From NCBI RefSeq assembly GCF_016714275.1, contig NZ_JADJNP010000002.1:248001-312000 (forward strand): a DNA stretch of 64,000 bases, given 5' to 3'. Positions 43,270 through 53,564 of the stretch are shown in pieces. The position numbers and the translations under genes are program-made. A model generated the notes under the pieces. That model had not been told where the DNA came from. It did not search any database and saw only the letters and a program-made list of their open reading frames with translations. This DNA comes from Tessaracoccus sp. (GTDB lineage Bacteria; Actinomycetota; Actinomycetes; Propionibacteriales; Propionibacteriaceae). Numbering within the stretch: position 1 is the stretch's first letter; every line of letters starts with the position of its first letter.

Positions 43270-46260
43270 ATGGCGCTTGATGTGATACTCGCCCACCACT
43301 GGTCGACCCTGCTCGACGAACTCGCCGACCGCCTCCGCACGCTGCACACCGACCCGTTCACGCGCGGCCGGGTGATCGTGTCCTCGCGTGCCACCGGCCG
43401 CGTCGTCAGCCAGGAGGTCGCCCAGCGGCTGGGCATCTCGGCGGGCATCTCCTACGTGACGCTGCGCGACCTCGCCAGGGAGCTTGCCGACGGCGCGGGC
43501 GTCGGACGCGACCTCTCCCGCTGGCGGGGCACCCCGCTCGATCTCGCCACCTGGGAAGCGGTCGGCGCGCTCGCTGAGGAGTTCCCCGCGCTGGCGCATG
43601 CGGCCAACCCCGAGCGCCCGGGTGGGCGCCGCGCCGTCTCCACCCGTCTCGCGCGCCTCCAGCGCTGGTATCTCGACCACGCACCGGACCTGCTCCAGAC
43701 CTGGCTCGATGGCGCGGACGACGGACCTGGCGGCGTCGACCTGCCCGAGCACCTCGCCTGGCAGCCGGAACTGGTCAGGGCCACGGCGCTCGCGCTCGAG
43801 GTCGACCCCACGGAGACGCTCGCCGCCCTCGCCGACGCCGCTCGGCGCGACACGACGCCCACTTTGGTGTTCGCGGTGGACGAGGTGACCGCGGGCGACC
43901 GGACGCTGCTGCAGGCCCTGGCCGAGGGTGTCGGCCTCGTGGCGCTGCAACCGGTCGGCGCCCGGCACGCCGGTTGGGTAGAACCGCTGGGGGGTAGCGT
44001 CCACGACGCCCTTGACCTCCCCTCTCCCCCGCCGACGGTCGCGATCCACGACTCGCATGGCCCCGCGCGACAGGTCGAGGTGCTCCGCGACGAGCTGACC
44101 CGGGCCTTCGTCGCGGACGAGACCTTGGAGCCGCGCGACGTCCTGATCGTGTGCCCACGGCCGGAGCGCTACGCCCACCTCCTGGACGCCGCGTTCGCTC
44201 CCGGCGGCGCACACCCGGGCCGGACGCTCCGCGTGCAGCCGGTCGGAGGCCAGGACACGAACGACGTCCTCGACGCCGTGGTGGCGCTTCTGCGGCTCGG
44301 CGACGGGCGCGCCACCTCCAGCGGGCTGCTCGAACTCCTCCTCAGCCCACCGCTCGCGCATCGGTGGGGCTTCGCGGACCGCGAGACGGTGACCGAGCTC
44401 ATCGCCGCCGCGGGCATCCGATGGGGGCTTGACGCCCAGCACCGCGCCTCCTTCGATCTGGGCGACGTCGCACAGAACACGTGGATGCGCGGGCTCGACC
44501 GGCTGCTGGTCGGCCTGGCCGTCTCGCCAACCACCGATTCTGGCCTCGGCCTGACGGGAACCGACGCCGTCGGCTCGTCCGATCTCTCGACCGTGGGCGC
44601 ACTCAGCGAGGTACTGAGCCGAATCCGTCGGCTGGTCGCGACCACCGCGGCACCCGCGACCGTGCCCGAGTGGGCGGCGCGCACCCGCGGGCTGCTGACC
44701 GACCTCGTCGGGGTGGGCTGGGACGACCAGTGGCAGCTGTTCGGCCTGACGCGGTTGCTGGCCGGGCTGCAGCGCGACCACCTAGGCGGCGAGACGACCC
44801 TCACGCGGCACGAGTTCGCGCACCTCCTCGCCGACGCGGGGCGCCGCCTCGGCTCGCGGGTCGCCGCAGGTAACGGGTCGCTGATGGTGGCCCGGCTCGG
44901 CGAGCTGTCGCACGTGGGGTTCCGCCTCGTCGCCTTGCTCGGCGTCACCGACGACGCGGTCCCCGGCCGCGGCGGCTCCGTCGCCGACGCCGTCGACCTG
45001 GGGGAGGCCGCACCGGACGAGCGCGCGCGGCGCCAGGCCCAGCTATTCGCCCACGCCTCCGCCGCGGAGAAGCTGCTCGTGGTGCGGCAGCGGTTCAGCT
45101 CGCATACCAACGACGAGGTCGCGCCGCCCGCGGCCATCGACTGGCTGGTTGAACGGCTAGGCGTCGAGGCCGACGTGCGGACGCATCCGTCGACGGCGAC
45201 GGCAGACGCCAACTTCATCAAGCCCGCAAGCTTCGACACGCGGGCGCTCCGTGGCGCGCGGGCTCGGCGCGGCGCCGGCGGCACGGTCGGCAGAATCGCC
45301 CGGCGGCGCGACCAGGCAAGGCGCCGCCCCGTCGGTGCGATCCCGGCGCAGGTGACCCTTACGCAGCTGGAGCGCTTCCTCGCCGACCCTGCCAAGGCGT
45401 TTCTCCGCTCGGTGGCCGGTATCCCGCTCTACCAGTCGGCGGCTGTGCAGGACGAGCTACCGCTCGACCTGGTCGGACTGGAGAAATGGAAGGTGGTCAC
45501 GGCGCTGGTGGGCTCGCTGCAGTCGGGTGCGACGCTGCAGTCGGTGATCGACCGCTTCCAGAGTCGCGAGGAACTACCGCCCGGGCTCCTCGGCAAGGTC
45601 GCGTTCGACGAGGCGAAGGCCGACGCCGTCCGCCTGTGGAACGAGGCGGGGCCGCGGTGGCAGCGTCCGATCACGGACCACGCCGTCGACATCGAGGTGG
45701 ACATCCCGCCCCTCGGCCGGGTACGCGTCGTCGACTCCGTGCGCTGCCGCGGCGGCGAAGCCTTGACCGTCACCGCGAGCAAGGGAGCGAGCAGACTCGT
45801 GCGGCCCTGGCTTGAGGCGCTGGCGCTAACCGCGTTGGGCCTGCCCACCACCGGGCGCGCGGTGCGCTTCGGGAGGCTCCCCAACACCTATGAAGACCAG
45901 GTATTGGCCACCGGCGTCGGCGAGCCGGACCGTGAGGCGGCACGGGCACGGCTGTCGGCGGTCATGCGCGCCTACGCGCTCGGGCAGCACCGCCTGCTGC
46001 CCGTGCCCCTCACACCCGCGATCGCCTACGCCGATGCCCAGGCCGCCGGGACCTTCCGGCAGGCAGACTGGACCGGACCCACCGACTGGACGACCAGGGT
46101 GTGGCCCGGCATGGAGGACTCGTGGCGCCTGTTCTTCGACGACGACCTGAACGAACTCTTCGTCGATGCCCCGCTCGCCGAGGACCCACAGGGCACGTCG
46201 GCCTTCGAGGCCTGGGCGCTCGCGCTGTACGGGAACATGCAGGGGGTCGCCGATGAGTGA
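43270..46260 (+). CDS. recC: Exodeoxyribonuclease V gamma subunit RecC
   Basis: This 996-residue protein has degenerate SF1-helicase and nuclease folds with no working Walker motif. The start SSRATGRVVSQEVAQRLGIS corresponds to the RecC N-terminus. Later landmarks are RTLRVQPVGGQDTNDVLDAV, GFRLVALLGVTDDAVPGRGG and the dead nuclease region starting VTLTQLERFLADPAKAFLRS (the RecC-type L-F--P---FL block). In RecBCD it recognises Chi and splits the strands. A strong GGAGGAGGTGATC precedes ATG 43270. It is divergent from uvrD2 with a 97-bp gap, and its stop overlaps the recB start by 8 bp. Confidence 0.88.
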   Translation: MALDVILAHHWSTLLDELADRLRTLHTDPFTRGRVIVSSRATGRVVSQEVAQRLGISAGISYVTLRDLARELADGAGVGRDLSRWRGTPLDLATWEAVGALAEEFPALAHAANPERPGGRRAVSTRLARLQRWYLDHAPDLLQTWLDGADDGPGGVDLPEHLAWQPELVRATALALEVDPTETLAALADAARRDTTPTLVFAVDEVTAGDRTLLQALAEGVGLVALQPVGARHAGWVEPLGGSVHDALDLPSPPPTVAIHDSHGPARQVEVLRDELTRAFVADETLEPRDVLIVCPRPERYAHLLDAAFAPGGAHPGRTLRVQPVGGQDTNDVLDAVVALLRLGDGRATSSGLLELLLSPPLAHRWGFADRETVTELIAAAGIRWGLDAQHRASFDLGDVAQNTWMRGLDRLLVGLAVSPTTDSGLGLTGTDAVGSSDLSTVGALSEVLSRIRRLVATTAAPATVPEWAARTRGLLTDLVGVGWDDQWQLFGLTRLLAGLQRDHLGGETTLTRHEFAHLLADAGRRLGSRVAAGNGSLMVARLGELSHVGFRLVALLGVTDDAVPGRGGSVADAVDLGEAAPDERARRQAQLFAHASAAEKLLVVRQRFSSHTNDEVAPPAAIDWLVERLGVEADVRTHPSTATADANFIKPASFDTRALRGARARRGAGGTVGRIARRRDQARRRPVGAIPAQVTLTQLERFLADPAKAFLRSVAGIPLYQSAAVQDELPLDLVGLEKWKVVTALVGSLQSGATLQSVIDRFQSREELPPGLLGKVAFDEAKADAVRLWNEAGPRWQRPITDHAVDIEVDIPPLGRVRVVDSVRCRGGEALTVTASKGASRLVRPWLEALALTALGLPTTGRAVRFGRLPNTYEDQVLATGVGEPDREAARARLSAVMRAYALGQHRLLPVPLTPAIAYADAQAAGTFRQADWTGPTDWTTRVWPGMEDSWRLFFDDDLNELFVDAPLAEDPQGTSAFEAWALALYGNMQGVADE

Positions 46261-49200
46261 TTTCGACCTTGCGGGTCCGCTGCCGACGGAGACGACGCTG
46301 CTTGAGGCCAGCGCAGGCACCGGCAAGACCTACGCGATCGCCGCGCTGACCACGCGTTACCTCGCGGAGGCTGCGTTCGACGTCTCGGATCTCCTCCTGA
46401 TCACCTTCGGAAACCACGCCGCGGGCGAGCTACGCAGCCGCGTGTTCGGCCGCCTCCGCGAGACGCTGCGCGGCCTCGATCTCGTCGCCGCCGGCGAGCC
46501 CCTCCCCGAGCCGGACCCCATCGTCGACCTGCTATCCGGCGTCGACGGCGCCCGCGCCCGACTCGCCGACGCCATCGCCCGCTTCACCGAGGCGACCATC
46601 GACACCACACACGGGTTCTGCCAGACGATGCTGCGCGAGCTCGGCGTCCTCGGCGACTGGGACCCCACAGAGACCGTCGGGCCGGACCCGGAGTGCCTGG
46701 CCCGCGAGTGCGCCGCAGACACGTACCTTCGTCTGTTCCGTGCCCAGGCCGATCCGCCGCTTTCCCCGCGGCAGGGCCTTCACATCGGCATCGCCGCAGC
46801 CACCACCACGTTGCCGCTCCTGCCGCACGACGGCCCCCATCACGAGTTCGCCGCCTCAGTGCGCGACGTGTACGAGCGCAGGAAGCGCACGGAAGGGCTC
46901 TGCACGTTCGACGACATCACCACGCGCCTGCGCCGCGCGCTCGCCGACAAGTCCATCCGCGACCTGGTCCGCTCCCGGCTGCGCGAGCGTTTCCCCGTTG
47001 TCCTCGTGGACGAGTTCCAGGACACCGATCCGGACCAATGGGAGATCATCGAGAACGCATTCGTCGCGCCCGGCCGTCCCACGGTCCTGATCGGCGATCC
47101 GAAGCAGTCCATTTACGGCTTCCGCGGCGCGGACCTGAACAGCTATCTGGCAGCGCGGCGCGCGGCGACCGTGTCGACGCTCGGCACCAACCATCGCTCG
47201 GACGGCCCGCTGGTGCAGGGCATCGTCGATCTGTTCTCGGGCGTGACCATGGGTGCGGACGAGGTGGTCGTCGGGCCTGTCGGGGCGAAGCACGAGACCG
47301 CACGGCTGGACGTGCCCGGAAGCGCCCGTGTGTGGCTGCGGCGCGCAAGCGGCCTCAGCGGGTCGGCAGATGAGGCCATAGCGAAGGACGTCATCCTGCA
47401 GATCCAGCTGCTGCTCGCCCACGAAGTGAAGCTCAGCGATATCGCGGTCCTCATGCGCACGGGGCGCCGGGCCCAGCAGTTGCGCGCTGCTCTCACCGAG
47501 GCCGGCCTGCCGGCGGTGCTGACCGGCAGCCAGGCCGTCTGGCGACAGCCGGCGGCCACGCACTGGCTGACGCTGTTGACAGCGCTGGCCGACCCCCGCC
47601 AGGCGAACATCCGCCTGGCCTCGCTGACACCGCTGATCGGCTCGGAGTTCGCCACGCTCCTGCACGACGGCGGCCCCGAGCCTGCGCGCGTCAGCACCCT
47701 GCTCCGGGAGCTCGCCGTAGCCTTCGGCAAGGGCGGCGCCGGGGCGGTGCTCACCCATCTCCGCGCCGCCGAGCGCCTTGAGGAGCGGCTGCTGAGCGAG
47801 CCCGACGGCGACCGCCTCCTCGCAGACACCGCGCACCTGGCCGAGCTCCTCGACGCCCGAGGCGGCTCCCTCAGCGCGTTGACGGCGCTGCTCACGGAGC
47901 GCGCCTCCGGCCCGGACGACGACGATGCCATCCGCGTGGCGACGGACGCGCCATCCATCCGCGTGATGACCATGCACGCCGCGAAGGGCTTGGAGTTCCC
48001 CATCGTGCTGTTGCCCGAGACCGACGGCACCGCGCCGCGGCGGTCGCGGCCATTCACCCTGATTGAGGAGGGTCGCCGCCACCTCTACATCGGCCCCCCG
48101 CCGGACTGGCGCGACGACGTGACGAAGGACCTGAATCAGCAGTCGCTCGCCGAGGAGCTGCGGCTGCTCTATGTCGGCTTCACCCGGGCGAAGCACCTAG
48201 CCATCGCCTGGCACGTCGACCGCGCCAACAGCACCACGACGCGCAGCCCACTCACGCACCTGCTTGCTCGCCGCGGCTGGAAGCCGAAGCGGCCCTACTC
48301 GACGCTGACCTGGCCGTCAGGCCTTGTGTGGGACTCGCGGTTCGCCGACGCGCCCCCGCCTGCCCCGTGGGCCGGCCCCGCGGGGCAGGCGCCTCCGGAG
48401 ATGAGGGCCGAGGCGTTCGACCGCATCATCGACCAGACGTGGCGCCGAACCTCCTACTCGGGCCTGACCGCCGGGCTCCACGACGCCCCCGCGGGAACGG
48501 TCGCCGACGAGCCGGAGTCCCTCGGTTTCGACACGCCGCTGGTCGATCCGGTGTCGGTCCTTGGAACCCGAGACTCCCGGCGCGAAGCGCCCGGGTCCAT
48601 GTCGAAAGGTCCGGCGCGTATTTCTGGACTCGACCGCAGCTCCCCGATGGCGGATCTCCCTGCGGGCGCGGGCTTTGGCACCCTCGTCCACGCCGTGCTC
48701 GAACGTCTCGACTGGGCGCCGGACGCCGTGGAGGCGCAGGCACCCGTGCTGGTCGCCGAGCTTGCGCCTGAGCTCGGTCTCACGAAGTCCGAGGCCGCTC
48801 AACTCGCCGCCGCACTCGTCGACGTCTGCCGCACGCCGCTGCTCCCGGTCTCCGACCTCGCCCTGACCGACCTGCCTGTGACCGACCGGCTCCCGGAACT
48901 CGACTTCGACCTCCCCCTCGCCGACGCCGGTGCCCCGGCGACACTCACCGACCTCGCCGACCTGATGGCCGCCTGGCTGCCCGCCGACGACCTGCTCGCG
49001 CCCTACCCGGCGAGGCTGCGCGCGTCGGAGGCCGCCGACGCCGTCCTCAACGGCTTCTTGACCGGCTCGATCGATGCGGTCCTCCGGCTACCGGACGAGC
49101 GCTACGTCGTCGTGGACTACAAGACCAACCGCCTGGCCCCCAGCGCGGCCGACGACCTGACGCTCGCCCACTACGCGCCGTCTCCGATGGCCGAGGCCAT

Positions 49201-49447
49201 GATGGCAGCGCACTATCCGCTGCAGGCGATGCTGTACTGCGTGGCACTGCACCGCTTCCTCGGCAGCCGACTCCTCGGCTACGATCCGGCGCGGCACCTG
49301 GGCGGTGTCGGCTACCTGTTCGTCCGCGGTATGGCAGGGGCGGCCACCCCGATCGTCGACGGCACCAGCTGCGGCATCTTCGGCTGGTTCCCGCCCGCAG
49401 GCCTCACTGTCGCCGCATCCGAGCTCCTGGGAGGCCGTCGTGCGTGA
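46253..49447 (+). CDS. recB: Exodeoxyribonuclease V beta subunit RecB (helicase-nuclease)
   Basis: This 1064-residue protein begins MSDFDLAGPLPTETTLLEAS with Walker A EASAGTGKT (18-26), Walker B VVLVDEFQDTDPDQWEII, GDPKQSIYGFRGAD, the motif V-VI pair RVMTMHAAKGLEFPIVLLPE and LRLLYVGFTRAKHLAIAWH. The C-terminal RecB nuclease domain has GTLVHAVLERLDW, the catalytic Asp in GSIDAVLRL and the DYKTNR motif (about 939-962). It unwinds and degrades DNA ends and loads RecA in RecBCD. The start ATG 46253 overlaps recC by 8 bp. Residues about 770-797 (RDSRREAPGSMSKGPARISG) look like an in-frame intergenic-type repeat inserted between the helicase and nuclease domains. Confidence 0.93.
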   Translation: MSDFDLAGPLPTETTLLEASAGTGKTYAIAALTTRYLAEAAFDVSDLLLITFGNHAAGELRSRVFGRLRETLRGLDLVAAGEPLPEPDPIVDLLSGVDGARARLADAIARFTEATIDTTHGFCQTMLRELGVLGDWDPTETVGPDPECLARECAADTYLRLFRAQADPPLSPRQGLHIGIAAATTTLPLLPHDGPHHEFAASVRDVYERRKRTEGLCTFDDITTRLRRALADKSIRDLVRSRLRERFPVVLVDEFQDTDPDQWEIIENAFVAPGRPTVLIGDPKQSIYGFRGADLNSYLAARRAATVSTLGTNHRSDGPLVQGIVDLFSGVTMGADEVVVGPVGAKHETARLDVPGSARVWLRRASGLSGSADEAIAKDVILQIQLLLAHEVKLSDIAVLMRTGRRAQQLRAALTEAGLPAVLTGSQAVWRQPAATHWLTLLTALADPRQANIRLASLTPLIGSEFATLLHDGGPEPARVSTLLRELAVAFGKGGAGAVLTHLRAAERLEERLLSEPDGDRLLADTAHLAELLDARGGSLSALTALLTERASGPDDDDAIRVATDAPSIRVMTMHAAKGLEFPIVLLPETDGTAPRRSRPFTLIEEGRRHLYIGPPPDWRDDVTKDLNQQSLAEELRLLYVGFTRAKHLAIAWHVDRANSTTTRSPLTHLLARRGWKPKRPYSTLTWPSGLVWDSRFADAPPPAPWAGPAGQAPPEMRAEAFDRIIDQTWRRTSYSGLTAGLHDAPAGTVADEPESLGFDTPLVDPVSVLGTRDSRREAPGSMSKGPARISGLDRSSPMADLPAGAGFGTLVHAVLERLDWAPDAVEAQAPVLVAELAPELGLTKSEAAQLAAALVDVCRTPLLPVSDLALTDLPVTDRLPELDFDLPLADAGAPATLTDLADLMAAWLPADDLLAPYPARLRASEAADAVLNGFLTGSIDAVLRLPDERYVVVDYKTNRLAPSAADDLTLAHYAPSPMAEAMMAAHYPLQAMLYCVALHRFLGSRLLGYDPARHLGGVGYLFVRGMAGAATPIVDGTSCGIFGWFPPAGLTVAASELLGGRRA
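48568..48630 (+). repeat. Repeat-like in-frame insert inside recB
   Basis: The segment containing GAGACTCCCGGCGCGAAGCG, CCCGGGTCCATGTCGAAAGG and TCCGGCGCG is partly palindromic and resembles the GTCGAAA-type intergenic repeats at 37.7 and 38.5 kb. It encodes a basic, low-complexity linker that does not look like the surrounding RecB sequence. Confidence 0.45.
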
Positions 49448-51153
49448 GCGCCCCATCGCCGCCACTGGCGTCCTCGCCGCGTTCTGCGACGCGAACCTGC
49501 TGAGCCTCGTCGACTTCCACCTCGCGCGCCGCGTTGGTGACCTCGCGGGCGAGGCGAACCCCACCGTCCATCTCGCGTTCGCGCTCGCGGTGCGCGAGCT
49601 GCGGCTGGGATCTGTCTGCGTCGACCTCGCGACCGCCGCCGCCGAGCTCCGCCCCGAGGTCGACGGCGAGGACGACGTGGACGTCGCCGCCCTCCCCTGG
49701 CCGGAACCGTCGGCGTGGCTCGCGGCTGTGGCGGCGTCTCCCGCGGTCGCGGGACCCGACGGGGAGGGGCGTGCCTTTCGGCTGGACGGATCGCTGCTGT
49801 ATCTCGACCGGTACTGGAGGCAGGAGCGTCGGCTTGCCCACCTGCTTCGCGTCCGCAGCGACGCGGCGCCCGGTGAACCCCTCCCTCTCCCCGAGCTGCC
49901 CACGCAGTTCGACGACCACCAGCGCGCGGCGGTCACCGCGGCCCTCGCACACACGACCACGGTCATCACCGGCGGCCCGGGCACCGGCAAGACCACCATC
50001 GTCACCGAGCTCCTGACCGCGCTTGCCCCGTCTTCACCGCGCGTGGCGCTGTGCGCGCCGACAGGCAAGGCAGCCGCTCGGCTGCTCACCACTGTCAGGG
50101 GCGCTGGCGGCGCGACGTGGGGAGGCACCCTGCACAAGCTGCTGGGGCTTCGGCCTCGCTCCGCGGAGACGGAGTTCGGGCCGGACAATCCGCTGCCGTT
50201 CGACGTCGTGGTTGTCGACGAAACGTCGATGGTGTCCCTGGAGCTGATGGCGCTGCTGCTCGGCGCCCTTTCCCCTGAGACGCGCCTGATCCTGCTGGGA
50301 GACCCGCACCAGCTGAGGTCTGTCGAGGCCGGAGCGGTCCTCGCCGACATCGAGGCCGCCGACGACCTCGTCCACGCGCCGGGCGGCGCCATCGCCCGCC
50401 TGGTGCACAACTACCGCTCCAACCCCCAGATCAACGCCTTCGCGTCCGCCATCCTCGCCGGCGACGAGGCCGCGGCGCGCGCCGCCGTCGACACGGGTCC
50501 GGCGATCGAGCTGATCAGCTTCGACGGCGAAACGGACCCCGCGCAGCTCGCCACGGTCCAGGCTGACGCGCTCGACATCGCCGAGGGCGTCCGTGCCTAC
50601 GCGCTCGCCGGCGACGGTGTGCGCGCAAACGCCTGGTTGGGCCGGCACCGCATCCTGTGCGGCCATCGCGAGGGACCGTTCGGCGTCGCACACTGGGCGC
50701 GCTCCGTGCGCGGCTGGCTGGCGGGCAGGCTCCCCGCCTACGGCTTCGATGGCCGCGCCTACATCGGTCAGCCGCTGCTCATCCAGCACAACAGCGACCT
50801 GTTCAGCAACGGTGACACCGCCGTGGTCGTCGCCGGACCCGGAGGGCGCGCCGCTGGCGGCCGTCGACCGTCCCGACGGCCTCCTCACGGTCTCTCCCGC
50901 GCTGCTCGATGACGCCGCGGATCTGCATGCGATGACGATCCACAAGTCGCAGGGAAGCCAGTTCGACCGCGTGTCCGTCGTTCTTCCGCCGCCCGGGTCG
51001 CCGCTACTGACCCGCGAGCTGCTGTACACGGCCGTGACGCGCGCCCACGAGGGCGTGCGCCTCTATGGTTCGTGGGAGGCGCTGGCCGCGGCGATCCGCA
51101 CTCCGGCTCGTCGCGCCAGCGGTTTGGGGCTCAGCCCTGCTGCGCCCTGGTGA
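49440..51153 (+). pseudogene. recD: Exodeoxyribonuclease V alpha subunit RecD, one frameshift
   Basis: Two frames together give a RecD of about 570 residues. The first part starts GTG 49440 (overlapping the recB end) and has the N-terminal helical domain, Walker A TVITGGPGTGKTTIVTELL (about 177), CAPTGKAAARL, Walker B VVVVDETSMVSLELM and GDPHQLRSVEAGAVL. At about 50837 one extra base in CGCCGGACCCGG breaks the frame; dropping it continues AGPEGAPLAAVDRPDGLLTV and then the conserved C-terminal MTIHKSQGSQFDRVSVVLP and YTAVTRAHEGVRLYG. If real, the break removes helicase motifs V-VI and would leave only RecBC. A sequencing error is as likely. The last 23 bp overlap the converging GH3 gene. Confidence 0.85.
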
Positions 51154-53359
51154 CCAGCTCCTCAATTTCTGCCCGCGGCAGCGGGAAGCCATCCAGGCGG
51201 CCGACGGGGAAGTTGCCGAGAACGGTGATGAGGGTGGTGTCCCCGCCGAACTTCGCGTCGATCGCCGCCTGGAGATCCGCGCCGACGACGGGGTCCTTCA
51301 GCAGCTCCTCGAACGAGGAGTTCATCGAGACCGGCAGCACCACGGCATCGCCCCCGAGGGTCACTGTCGTCCGGGCGCGCAGGTCGCGGCTGGATGCGCC
51401 CACCTCGACGACGTACTCGCCGCCCTCGAGGATCCAGCGGTCGACCCGCACGTCCCAGTAGGTCAGCTCGGAGCGGCGGAGCGTCAGGACGACGTCCTTG
51501 GTCTCTCCGGCCTCCAATGGAACGCTCGCGAACGCCTTCAGCTCGCGCGGCGGCCGCTGCACCGAGGATTCCGGCAGCGATGTGTAGGCCTGCACGACCT
51601 CGCGGCCCGCGACCGATCCCGTGTTCGTCACAGGAACCGTCACGACGACGTCGCCGTTCTCGGCGACCTCGGCCGAGGCGTCGCCATACGCAAACGTCGT
51701 GTAGGAGAGGCCGTGACCGAAGGGATAGGTGACATCGAGGCCTCGCTCGTCGTACCAGCGGTAGCCGACGAGCAGGCCCTCGCCGTAGCGCACGTGGCCG
51801 TGCTCGCCCGGGAAGTTGCCGTAGGCCGGGGTGTCCTCGAGGCGCTGCGGGATGGTCTCCGCGAGGCGACCCGATGGGTTGACGACGCCGTACAGTACGT
51901 CGGCCGTGCCGCCGCCCCCGGCTTGACCGAGCAGCCATGCCTCGAGGATCGCGGGCACCTTCTCGACGAACGGCAGCGCGACGACACCGCCGTTGGACAG
52001 CACCACCACGACGTTGGCGTTCGCGGCGACGACCGCGTCGAGTAGCTCCAGCTGCGCCGCGGGCAGGTCGATGTGGGTGCGGTCGAAGCCTTCGGACTCC
52101 TCCACGGCCGGCACGCCGAGGAAGACCACGACCACGTCAGCGGAGCCCGCGACGGTGACGGCCTCGTCGCGCAGCGCGGCCGCATCGCCCACGCCGTCGA
52201 TCGAGAATCCTGCGGCATAGGCGACGTCGGTCGCCGCGAGCGCGCGGATCTCGCCCAGCGCCGTGTCCACCCGGGTCGGGTTGATCTTCGACGACCCTGC
52301 ACCCTGGAACCGCGGGACCTCGGCGAACTCGCCGATCACGGCGACGCGCGCGTCCCGCGCGAGCGGCAGGATGGCGTCGTCGTTCTTCAACAGGACGATG
52401 GAGCGCCCCGCCGCCTCGCGGGCGAGCGCGTGGTGCGTGTCGACGTCGAGCGGGCCGTCGATCTTCGGGCGGGCCTTGGCCTTCGCCACCAGGTCGAGGA
52501 AGCGGTCGACGACGGTGTCCAGCGCGGACTCGTCCAGCCTTCCCTCGCGCACCGCAGCGACGACCTGTGTGTCTGTCCGACCGCCGCTGCCCGGCATCTC
52601 GAGGTCCATGCCTGCCTTCACGCCCTCGACGCGATCATTGACGGCGCCCCAGTCCGACACGACGAGGCCCTCGTACCCCCACTCCCCGCGCAGCACGTCG
52701 GTGAGCAACCACGGATCCTCGGAGGTGTACACGCCGTTGAGCCGGTTGTATGAGCACATCACGGTCCACGGCTGCGCGTCGGTGATCACCCGCTGGAACC
52801 CGCGCAGGTAGATCTCGCGCAGGGTGCGGGGGTCGACGTCGCTGGACACCCGGAGGCGATCGGTCTCCTGATTGTTGGCGGCGTAGTGCTTCAGCGACGA
52901 GCCGACGCCCTTCGACTCGATGCCGCGGACCAGGCCGGTGCCCATCGCTCCTGAGACGATCGGATCCTCGGACATGTACTCGAAGTTGCGTCCGCACAGC
53001 GGCGAGCGCTTGATGTTGATGCCGGGGCCGAGGATCACCGCGACGTCCTCGATGGCCGACTCGACGCCGAGGGCCTCGCCGACGCGCTCCGCGAGCTCGG
53101 GATCCCAGCTGGCGCTGAGCCCGACGGCGGGTGGGAAGCAGGTGGCGGGGACACTCTCGGCGAGCCCCAGGTGGTCGGTCGCACCGCCCTGCTTGCGGAG
53201 CCCGTGCGGGCCGTCGGTCAACATCATCGAAGAGATGCCGACGCGGTCGACCGCCTTCGTGGTCCAGAAATCGGCGCCGCTCGTCAGCGACGCCTTCTCC
53301 TCGAGAGTGAGCGATGCCCTCTCTGCGAGCATTCGGTCCGAGGAACGGGGATCGGTCAC
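51131..53359 (-). CDS. GH3 beta-glucosidase-type glycoside hydrolase (first of four)
   Basis: This 742-residue intact GH3 enzyme has an N-terminal TIM barrel with MLTDGPHGLRKQ, PGINIKRSPLCGRNFEYMSE, the KH motif SSLKHYAANNQETDR and the nucleophile Asp in GYEGLVVSDWGAVNDRVEG (about 240). A GH3 C-terminal domain and a fibronectin-III-like end follow (TVPVTNTGSVAGREVVQAY, PPRELKAFASVPLEAGET). No signal peptide, so it acts on imported glycosides. It starts with GTG 53359 after GAAGGAGTCCC. It is divergent from the MFS carrier, with two palindromic operator-like sites in between. The specificity (gluco-, xylo- or other beta-glycoside) is not readable. Confidence 0.93.
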   Translation of the reverse strand: MTDPRSSDRMLAERASLTLEEKASLTSGADFWTTKAVDRVGISSMMLTDGPHGLRKQGGATDHLGLAESVPATCFPPAVGLSASWDPELAERVGEALGVESAIEDVAVILGPGINIKRSPLCGRNFEYMSEDPIVSGAMGTGLVRGIESKGVGSSLKHYAANNQETDRLRVSSDVDPRTLREIYLRGFQRVITDAQPWTVMCSYNRLNGVYTSEDPWLLTDVLRGEWGYEGLVVSDWGAVNDRVEGVKAGMDLEMPGSGGRTDTQVVAAVREGRLDESALDTVVDRFLDLVAKAKARPKIDGPLDVDTHHALAREAAGRSIVLLKNDDAILPLARDARVAVIGEFAEVPRFQGAGSSKINPTRVDTALGEIRALAATDVAYAAGFSIDGVGDAAALRDEAVTVAGSADVVVVFLGVPAVEESEGFDRTHIDLPAAQLELLDAVVAANANVVVVLSNGGVVALPFVEKVPAILEAWLLGQAGGGGTADVLYGVVNPSGRLAETIPQRLEDTPAYGNFPGEHGHVRYGEGLLVGYRWYDERGLDVTYPFGHGLSYTTFAYGDASAEVAENGDVVVTVPVTNTGSVAGREVVQAYTSLPESSVQRPPRELKAFASVPLEAGETKDVVLTLRRSELTYWDVRVDRWILEGGEYVVEVGASSRDLRARTTVTLGGDAVVLPVSMNSSFEELLKDPVVGADLQAAIDAKFGGDTTLITVLGNFPVGRLDGFPLPRAEIEELVTRAQQG

Positions 53360-53418
53360 AGTGGGACTCCTTCGTCGCGCGACACGCCCTCAACTTTTTC
53401 GTGAGAACGCTTGTGCGA

Positions 53419-53442
53419 GAAACCATAGCAGTCTAGGTTTTC
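53419..53442. promoter_or_regulatory. Palindromic operator-like site A (GAAACC-N11-GGTTTTC)
   Basis: GAAACC (53419-53424) and GGTTTTC (53436-53442) form an inverted repeat with an 11-bp spacer, in the divergent region between the first GH3 gene and the MFS gene. The same element with the same or a one-base longer spacer recurs at 53450, 57728 and 57780. Confidence 0.6.
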
Positions 53443-53448
53443 ACCTCA

Positions 53449-53474
53449 GGAAACCTGAGCGGGTCTGGGTTTCC
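53449..53474. promoter_or_regulatory. Palindromic operator-like site C (GGAAACC-N12-GGTTTCC)
   Basis: A perfect 7-bp inverted repeat, GGAAACC and GGTTTCC with a 12-bp spacer, lies next to site A. The overlapping sequence CTCAGGAAACCTGAG (53445-53459) is itself a perfect small palindrome. Confidence 0.55.
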
Positions 53475-53564
53475 AGCGAACTAGGGGTTGTCGGACGCTC
53501 CGGCTCATCGCTCGAGTACGGCGTCAGCGCGACACCCTTCAACAGACGAAGGAGTCACCCGACC

